DNA from: Persicaria tinctoria
Taxonomy: Eukaryota; Streptophyta; Magnoliopsida; Caryophyllales; Polygonaceae
Direction of reading: 5' to 3'
Assembly (NCBI GenBank): GCA_037127255.1
Contig: JBANSL010000004.1
Location: forward strand, 32,928,467 to 32,992,466
DNA length: 64,000 nt
Position numbers and translations under genes: made by a program. The notes below the pieces were generated by a model. That model ran no database searches. It was not told the DNA's origin and saw only the letters and a program-made list of their open reading frames with translations. Shown one piece after another: positions 57,040 to 64,000 of the stretch. Each line of letters opens with the position of its first letter. Positions within the stretch are counted from its first letter, which is position 1.

Positions 57040-59700
57040 TTACACAAGGTTAATATAACATTTTATTCAACAATTATTAGTTACTTATATTAGGTTTTTT
57101 CAAAACATATTCTTACAGTATTCTAATAAGAATTTAGCAGTTAAAATAAAGTTTTATTAAACATTTATTCATTAATTGTATGAGTTTTCCTCAAAACATA
57201 CTCTTATAGTATTTTAATAAGAATTTATTAGTTAATATAAGGTTTTATTAAACATATACTCCGTATTTGTTAGTTACTTATATAAGTTTTCCTCAAAACA
57301 TACTCTTATAGTATTTTAATAAGAATTTACTAGTTAATATAAGGTTTTATTAAACATTTGTTAGTTACTTATATAAGTTTTTCCTCAAAACACACTCTTA
57401 TAGTATTTTAGTAAGAATTTAGTAGTCAATATAAGGTTTTATTAACATTTATTCATTACTTATATGAGTTTTCCTCAAAACATGCTCTTATAGTATTCTA
57501 ATAATAATTTAGTAGTTAATATAAGGTTTTATTAAACATTTATTAGTTAATTATATGAGTGTTCCTCAAAACATACTCTTATAGTATTTTAAGAAGAATT
57601 TATTAGTTAATATAAGGTTTTATTAAATATTTGTTAATTACTTATATAAGTTTTCCTCAAAACATACTCTTATAGCATTTTAATAAGAATTTAGTAGTCA
57701 ATATAAGGTTTTATTAACATTGATTCATTACTTATATGAGTTTTCCTCAAAACATACTCTTATAGTATTTTAATAAGAATTTAGTAGTTAATATAGGGTA
57801 CGGTTTTATTAAACATTTATTCATTAATTATATACGTTTTTCTCAAAACATACTCATAGTATTTTAATAAGAATTTATTAGTAAATATAAGGTTTTATTA
57901 AACATTTGTTAGTTACTTATATGAGTTTTTCCTTAAAACATACTCTTATAGTATTTTAGTGAGAATTTAGTCGTCAATATAAGGTTTTATTAAACATTTA
58001 TACATTACTTAAATGAGTTTTCCTCAAAACATACTCTTATAATATTCTAATAAGAATTTAGTAGTTAATATAAAGTTTTATTGAACCTTTATTCATTACA
58101 TATATGAGTTTTCTCCAAAACATACTCTTATAGAATTCTAATAAGAATTTATTAATTAGTTAATATAAGGTTTTATTAAAAATTTATTCGTTAGTTATAT
58201 GAGTTTTCCTCAAAACATACTCTTATATTATTCAAGTAAGAATTTATTAGTTAAAATAAGGTTTTATCAAACATTTGTTAGTTACTTATACGAGTTTTCC
58301 TCAAAACATACTCTTATAGTATTCTAATAAGAATTTAGTAGTTAAAATAAGGTTTTATTAAACATTTGTTAGTTACTTCTACGAGTTTTCCTCAAAACAT
58401 ACTCTTATAGTATTCTAATAAGAATTTATTACCTAATATAATGTTATATTAAACATTTATTCACTACTTATATGAGTTTTCCTCAAAACATACTCTTATA
58501 GTATTCTAATAAGAATTTAGTAGTTAAAATAAGGTTTTATTAAACATTTGTTAGTTACTTATATAGTTTTCCTCAAAAAATACTCTTATAGTATTCTAAT
58601 AAGAATTTAGTAGTTAAAATAAGGTTTTATTAAACATTCCTTAGTTACTTCTATGTGTTTTCCTAAAATCATACTCTTATAGTATTCTAATAAGAATTTA
58701 TTAGTTAATATAATGTTATATTAAACATTTATTCATTACTTATATGGGTTTTCCTCAAAACATACTCTTATAGTATTCTAATAAGAATTTAGTAGTTAAA
58801 ATAAGGTTTTATTAAACATTCGTTACTTCTGAATAGGTATAAACATTCGTTAGTTACTTCTATGAGTTTTCCTAAAAACATACTCTTATAGTATTCTAAT
58901 AAGAATTTATTAGTTAATATAATGTTATATTAAACATGTATTCATTACTTGTATGAGTTTTCCTCAAAACATACTCTTATAGTATTCTAATAAGAATTTA
59001 GTAGTTAAAACAAGGTTTTATTAAAAATTTGTTAGTTACTTATATGAGTTTTCTTCAAAACATACTGTTATAGTATTCCAATAAGAATTTAGTAGTTAGA
59101 ATAAGATTTTATTAAACATATGTTAGTTACTTATATGAGTTTTTCTCAAAATATACTCTTATAGTATTCTAATAAGAATTTAGTAGTTAAAATAAGCTTT
59201 TATTAAACATTCGTTAGTTAGTTCTATGAGTTTTCCTCAAAACATACTCTTATAACATTTTATTAGATAATATAAGGTTTTATTCCTTAATTTATAGCTA
59301 CTTATATGATTTACCCTCAAAACACACACACACACTTATAGTATTCTTATAACAACTTATTAGTTAATATATGGATTTATTCAACAATTATTAGATTCTT
59401 ATATGATTTTCCATCAAAATACACACTTATAGTATTCTTATAACATTTTATTAGATAATATAAGGTTTTATTCCACAATTATTAGGTACATATGTGATTT
59501 TCCCTCAAAACACTCATGATTATTCGAATAAGAATTTATTGCATAATATAAAGTTCTATTCCACACTTATTAGCTACTTATATGATTTTTTTCCCATGAC
59601 AAACTCTCATAATATTCTCATATGAATTAATTAGTTAATATAACGTTTTATTCAACGATTATTAGTTACTTATATGATTTTCCCCCCTCAAAACACATTT
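57040..59700. repeat. ~90-bp AT-rich satellite array, about 29 units
   Basis: The unit contains GTTTTCCTCAAAACATACTC, TTATAGTATTCTAATAAGAA, TTTAGTAGTTAATATAAGG and TTTTATTAAACATTTGTTAG, then TTACTTATATGA. The period is about 88-102 bp. Units in the middle are most alike, while those after about 59230 diverge and lose parts. No unit has coding capacity. The whole array lies within CACTA-3. Confidence 0.9.
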
Positions 59701-60896
59701 TATTTAACAATTATTAGTTTTGTTTATGTTCTTGTATTTATTTACATATAAATACATATACAATTAATGGGCCTTTTGGCGGAAATTATAGCCGTATTTG
59801 GGCTCATAATAAATAAAAGCTCATTAGAAATTAAAATGTATCAATTGAGGTTAACTGTAAATAGCCACGGCATTAGCCACGGATATGACCGTGGCTATTA
59901 ATTGGGCTCCTTAATATGCCGAGAGCTATTAATTGGGCTTACATATTCATTGGGCTTTGACTACCACTAACGGGTTGACCGCCTTTGGACTTGACCATCT
60001 TTAGGCCTTATCTCTTTTTTTTTTTTTTTTTTTTTTTTGAGATTTTGGGCTTAAAATTAATATTTTCATTCAAATTAATTTGCTTTAATTTATGAATTTC
60101 CTCAATTCGGTTACATCAAAGGGACAATGGGCGCCTCCATGTTAGCATCGAATTCCGCCACGGATAATCCAACTGTGGCTAAATTCATGGTTGTTCACCT
60201 CCAACTTGGGTCATATATTGCTAATTTCCTCATATTCTTAGCCATGAGTACAACAACGGATATTATTCGTAGCTAAAGTCGTGGCTACATTACCACGTCA
60301 GATTAAACTCACCAAAATGACGTCGAAATCGGCCACGGAAAATGTGACATTGGCCAAAGTCGTGGCTAATAGCCATGACACCAGCCACGACTTTTTTTAT
60401 TCATAGCTAAAATCCACGAAATTCTGGACACGAAATTATGTCTTCATAACTAGCCACGACCGTTGCCACAGATATTTTCATTCGACGCTAATATAGCTAC
60501 GGCTTGTCAGGTCGAAGCTATCTTCGTGGCTATCAGCTACGGATGTGGCAACGACTTTATGACGTGGCTAAAAATCCGTGGCTATTTCCTGCGTTTTTGG
60601 TAGTGAACGTGAGCTTTCATTCATCTTCCTCGAGAGATACATACACAACTAGAAAACCGGTCCATACCCTTCTTCCTTTTTATTTTTATTTTTTTAAACT
60701 TAAAAAACATTTTAAAAAAATGACATGTCATGACCCGGCAGGTCAAAGGGTCGACCCTTGACCCGGCGGGTCACCACAACCCGTTGACCCGTGGTTTGGA
60801 AGGGTCAGGGTTAGGGTCAGAGATATCCCGACCCTTGACCCGGCGGGTCGGACCCTTGACCCGGCAGGCCAACCCGTGCTCATGTCTAGCGCGAGC

Positions 60897-61010
60897 GCCG
60901 GCTAGCGAGAGTGTTCGAGACGGAGATCGAGAGCGCCGAAGAGCGAGAGGCCGGAGCGGCGGCCGGACGGGGAGAAGTGAACAAACGGAGGCGGCGTGAG
61001 CGTTCATCAA
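60897..61010. repeat. GC-rich host segment, right portion
   Basis: The sequence resumes the GCTAGCGAGAGTGTTCGAGACG pattern interrupted at 12023, then becomes GGAGCGGCGGCCGGACGGGG. This is the outer flank of the hAT stack. Confidence 0.6.
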
Positions 61011-61069
61011 TTAGGTTAACTCAGGGAAATTACAAAATTTGTCCTCTATTTTTGTATTGTAAATTTTTT

Positions 61070-62340
61070 ACCAGAATACTACATTTGCACAACATAAAAT
61101 TATATTTGCACAACAAAGTTTTATATGAGCTCAACATACCGTTATAGTGGCACAACAAAAAGATCATGTTGAGGAAAAATAAGAACATGTTGAGCAAATT
61201 TCCACCAATCCTCCATGTTGTGCAATTGTAGTCTATTGATGAGCAAAAATAAGACCAAAGATATGTTGAGTACAATTTCACAAATCTCAATTGTTGTGCA
61301 AATATAATATATTGTTGAGCAAAAATATGGTCATGTCGAGCAAATTTCAACCAATCCCCCATGTTGTGCAATAATAGTCTATTGTTGAGCAAAAATAAGA
61401 CCATGTTGTGCAATAATCTATTGAGCAACTATAAAATAATATTGAGAAAAAATAAGATCATGTTGACCACAATTTCACAAGTCTCGATTGTTGTGCAACA
61501 ATAATCTACTGTTGAGCAAAAATAAGATAATGTTGAACAAATTTCCACCAATTCCCCATGTTGTGCAATTATAGTCTATTGATGAGCAAAAATAAGACCA
61601 TGTTGTGCAATAATCTATTGAGCAAGTATAAAATACTTTTGAGAAAAAATAAGATCATGTTGAGCACAATTTCACAAGTCTCAATTGTTATGCAAAAATA
61701 AGATCATGTTGAGCAAATATAACCGTATGTTGTGCAAATATGACCCAAGTTTAGTTTTTTTAAACATTTTGTCGTGCAAATATAAGAGTACGTTATGCAA
61801 ATATAAGAGTAAGTTGTGCAAATATGACCCAAGTCTAGTTTTATTTATTTATTTATTATTTATTTATTTATTTAACATTTTATCGTGCAAATATAAGAGT
61901 ACGTTGTGCAAATATAACCGTAAGTTGTGCAAATATGACCCTAGTCTAGTTTTTTTTTTATTACATTTTGTCATGCAAACATAAGAGTACGTTGTGCGAA
62001 TATAAGAGTACATTCTGCAAATATGACCCAAGTCTAGGATTTTTATTATTATTTTTACATTTTGTCGTGCAAATATAAGAATATGATGTGCAAATATAAC
62101 CGTAAGTTGTGCAAATATAACATTTTTTGTGCAAATATAATATTTTTTTCCGCTTTTTTTTCGTTTCAATACTTTTTGTTGTGCAAATATAACTTTATGT
62201 TGTGCGCATATAACAATCTGCTGTGCAAATTTGTGCAAATATTGTGTTGTGCAAATTTGCGCCGCATGCGCAAATATAATAATATGTTGTGCAAATTTAA
62301 GTTTATTTTGTGCAATTATAATATGAGAAAATTTGCGCCT
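61070..62340. repeat. Dense array of a TTGTGCAAATATAA-type motif
   Basis: Some tens of copies of TTGTGCA or TTGAGCA, most followed by AATATAA or AAAATAA, occur at irregular 15-45 bp spacing. The first few are inverted (TTTGCACAACA near 61085-61110). Within the array are longer duplicated units, for example GAGCAAATTTCCACCAATCC three times and AAATATGACCCAAGTCTAG three times. The minus-strand frames at 61030-61428 and 61864-62415 are by-products of the repeat. The same motif family occurs at 17810-18850. Confidence 0.85.
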
Positions 62341-62344
62341 TCGC

Positions 62345-62410
62345 ATAAAAACGAGGTCAGCACTAAAAAATACGTATAAAAACGATGTCAGCACTAAAAA
62401 TGTTGATTTT
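62345..62410. repeat. Short tandem duplication
   Basis: ATAAAAACGAGGTCAGCACT and ATAAAAACGATGTCAGCACT, each followed by AAAAAT, lie about 30 bp apart at the right edge of the TTGTGCA array. Confidence 0.8.
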
Positions 62411-62658
62411 AGCATCCACTAAACAAAATGTTTCAACAATGAAACCAAAGAAAGAAACTTAAGATCAATACAAGAGCTGATCAATAGAAATTACTGATCA
62501 TTTAGTACAGGGATGATACATATATCAAATTTTGCAAGAGACTTCAGTCAGTAGTTTCATATATCACCAAGGTGATGACAAAACTCAACAGCAATTGCTC
62601 CTCTTACCTAGTTCTTCAAGCACTGAGTACCTTGGGGTGACAGTTGTATCATCTTCTC

Positions 62659-62748
62659 TCAAAATTGAGACTTGTCGAGACTGTCAAAGAAGGGATGATC
62701 GAGGACTTCTTTGGCAGAAATCCTTTCTCGTGAATCATACTTCATCAT
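62659..62748 (-). pseudogene. Fragment resembling the last exon of a B-type cyclin-dependent kinase
   Basis: The minus strand encodes MMKYDSRERISAKEVLDHPF, then FDSLDKSQF and a stop. The end FDSLDKSQF is, as I remember it, the C-terminus of plant CDKB1 proteins, preceded by the conserved YDP-ERISA of the kinase C-lobe. Upstream sequence does not continue the kinase in frame, and no other kinase exon is visible between here and the window edge. This is therefore a fragment, or an end separated from the rest of its gene. CDKB kinases act at the G2/M transition. Confidence 0.6.
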
Positions 62749-62775
62749 TCGCTATTGACATCATCAAGAGAGAGC

Positions 62776-63018
62776 TTATCCATGATCAAAATATGAACTG
62801 TCATATGTATATAGTTGCACACAACAGAAACAATTCCATGCTCTAGTAGTTGCTGCAAGAAGCAGTGGCATTCCCATTAAACAGATGAGAAAGCGCATAA
62901 TTTGAGGACTAACTTTAAATGTTGAAGTGCTCCATCTGTAAAGCTGAGTTGCATCAGTAACATTCTCTAAGCACACATTTGCAAAGTGTTGGTCATAAAT
63001 TTGTGTTTGGTACTCCAT
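62776..63018 (-). other. Unassigned minus-strand frame between gene fragments
   Basis: An 80-codon frame with YDQHFANVCLENVTDATQLY and PLLLAATTRAWNCF. No family is recognised. It lies between the CDKB-like and RPC11-like fragments on the same strand and may be intron sequence or another captured piece. Confidence 0.2.
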
Positions 63019-63158
63019 TCATCAGCCATGTTGCATATACACTACTAACAATATCAATATTGTGAATTAATTAAAACCCCAGTCAGAACAAAAATATAAT
63101 TTCACAATTACAAAGATAAGAGATTGGAACACATTCGAAATCACGCATGACAACATAC

Positions 63159-63465
63159 CATCTGTAGTTGGTCCATCATTCTTTTGTCCAACAGCCACCA
63201 GCTATCCCTCCTTCTTAGCAAGCTTCACCCCTCTCTTAATCTTGGCCTAGAGAAACAATTGTAACACTATCATCAAGAGTAAGACTACACAGAGATGCAA
63301 TTGAGCATCTGAACAATATAGCAGAAGTCGTTCGATCAAGATATGATACTTTCGACTCTAGATAGAAGACATACGGACACGCTCGGCATAAGAATCCCGC
63401 TTTCTGTCCCGATTTTTCCAACTCGTATTTAAGTGGATTCCCACGGGTAGGGCAGAACTCCACCA
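63159..63465 (-). pseudogene. Fragment resembling RNA polymerase III subunit RPC11
   Basis: Exon 1 (to 63350) reads VEFCPTRGNPLKYELEKSGQ, then LCRACPYVFYLESK, matching the N-terminal zinc ribbon of RPC11/RPC10-type subunits (usually EFCPTCGN...CPYV). The second ribbon Cys is Arg. After a GT-AG intron, exon 2 (63246-63159) reads AKIKRGVKLAKKEG, stop, LVAVGQKNDGPTTD, which fits the linker before the second zinc ribbon. That second ribbon, with its QxRSADEP motif, is not found in the remaining 600 bp. With a lost Cys, an in-frame stop and no C-terminus, this is a pseudogene or captured fragment. Confidence 0.6.
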
Positions 63466-64000
63466 AACACAAGGCCGATCGATCCCGGATTGATCATCTG
63501 CATATAAAAACATGTCACATTCAAAGATGGGAAATCAACAGTGAGCAATAGATTGAAGAAACCTAGCAAGAGATCGGAGAGAGGAGACCTTAACGTTTTT
63601 CGATCCTCTCTGATCTGAACATCCGCACCTCCCCCGCACTGTCAATTCGAGCCTTTGATGCCTCCGCTTCCAATTGCGGCCTCCGAGAGGCGGTGCACCG
63701 TCGACGATCCTAGTGCCGGTGAGACGGGAACCTCGGAAGGGTGGAGTTGCAGAGACGGCGACGGAACTCCACCGGGAGGCGGCGGATCTGATTTTCGCCC
63801 GGGGAGGAGCGGATTCGGATCTAGGTGGCGGAGATCGACGCTCCAGATCTCGGCACTCTCGCTACAGATCTCTAGATCCGGCCTCTCGCTCCATATTTCG
63901 GACGGACGCATCCGGCGCTTTCTCCCTCCCTCGCTTGCTCCGCCGCTCGCTCGCCACCAAACAACGGATCCGGCGCCGGAGAGATCAAGACCTCCATCGC
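63466..64000 (-). other. GC-rich leader-like sequence at the window edge
   Basis: From about 63640 the DNA is GC-rich with GGATC/GATCC and CGGCGG words, resembling a plant 5' leader read on the minus strand. A 90-codon frame (63911-63642) is Pro/Ser-rich with no recognised domain. It could be the 5' end of the transcription unit that contains the RPC11-like and CDKB-like pieces. Confidence 0.35.

Larger units (their letters stand above)
54253..60605. mobile_element. CACTA element with an internal satellite (CACTA-3)
   Basis: The ends CACTACCAAAAACACAGGAA and the complement of the right end (CACTACCAAAAACGCAGGAA) differ at one base in 20. The 3-bp duplication AAC is at 54250-54252 and 60606-60608. 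The subterminal zones (to about 54760 and from about 59860) are packed with GTGGCTA/TAGCCAC words, as in CACTA-2, which suggests related families. No transposase is recognised. The interior holds exon-like pieces (55057-55344 and 56058-56286 on the minus strand) and a long AT-rich satellite. Confidence 0.9.
47925..60888. mobile_element. hAT-2: hAT element inserted next to hAT-1, enlarged by nested insertions
   Basis: The left end is TAGACATGAGCAAGGGTCAA. The right end, reverse complement, reads TAGACATGAGCACGGGTTGG. The first 12 bases are identical, followed on both sides by GGGTCAAGGGTC/GACCCTTGACCC words. A perfect 8-bp duplication GCGCGAGC lies at 47917-47924 and 60889-60896. The left copy overlaps the duplication left by hAT-1 (47916-47923), so hAT-2 inserted after hAT-1. 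It contains a third CACTA and at least one further hAT-type element. No hAT transposase is recognised. Confidence 0.8.

Noticed and set aside
57040..59700. CRISPR-like direct repeats
   Set aside because: Units are contiguous and AT-rich without unique spacers, in a plant nuclear context; this is a satellite.
61030..62415. Minus-strand frames of 132 and 183 codons with Leu-Leu-His-Asn and Phe-Ala-Gln repeats
   Set aside because: They are translations of the TTGTGCA/TTGAGCA array.

Overview
This is nuclear DNA from a flowering plant, probably a eudicot. The evidence is AT-rich spacer with intron-containing genes, an RKP/KPC1-type gene at the left edge, Athila-type Ty3/gypsy, CACTA, Mutator-like (MULE), hAT, Stowaway and L1-type elements, and a tRNA-Asp-like primer-binding site. 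I cannot name the species. Only one apparently intact host gene is visible, the 5' coding exon of an RKP-like E3 ubiquitin ligase on the minus strand (1-1457).

Left part (2.6-11.1 kb). A short non-autonomous hAT element (2609-6249, 8-bp target duplication) was split by a 2.9-kb MULE (3032-5960, 9-bp duplication). That MULE encodes a four-exon protein joining a MULE transposase C-terminus to an OTU-type cysteine protease. After unassigned AT-rich DNA comes a decayed L1-type LINE (9776-11054).

Central part (11.6-61.0 kb) is a stack of insertions whose joints are marked by target-site duplications. A GC-rich host repeat (11590-12023, resuming at 60897) was hit by hAT-1 (12024-47915), and hAT-2 (47925-60888) then landed in the right-hand duplication of hAT-1. 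hAT-1 was opened by a MULE (12520-47725), about 11 kb before later insertions, that carries a decayed Ulp1-type protease gene (+) and a FAR1-type transposase gene (-) in convergent orientation. That MULE took two CACTA elements, 19874-25180 (carrying pieces of a 2-oxoglutarate oxygenase gene) and 26610-45480 (inside the transposase gene). The second CACTA contains a 13.3-kb Athila-type retrotransposon (27363-40644), itself hit by a 694-bp hAT element (38134-38827). The host repeat and five successive insertions can be peeled apart.

The Athila element is rearranged. Its gag, primer-binding site and one LTR copy are inverted relative to pol and the outer LTRs. A GC-rich module built on GGCCGCCCCGCGGC recurs in its LTRs, gag, the pol linker and the spacer after pol. 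hAT-2 contains another hAT, a long-TIR element with an internal hairpin, a hairpin-like repeat series, and a third CACTA (54253-60605) that includes about 2.6 kb of ~90-bp tandem satellite.

Right part (61-64 kb). A dense array of a TTGTGCA-type motif is followed by minus-strand fragments resembling the last exon of a B-type CDK and two exons of RNA polymerase III subunit RPC11, then a GC-rich leader-like stretch. Almost every protein-coding relic here is a transposon gene or a captured host fragment. Family names rest on motif recognition by eye, without any database search.
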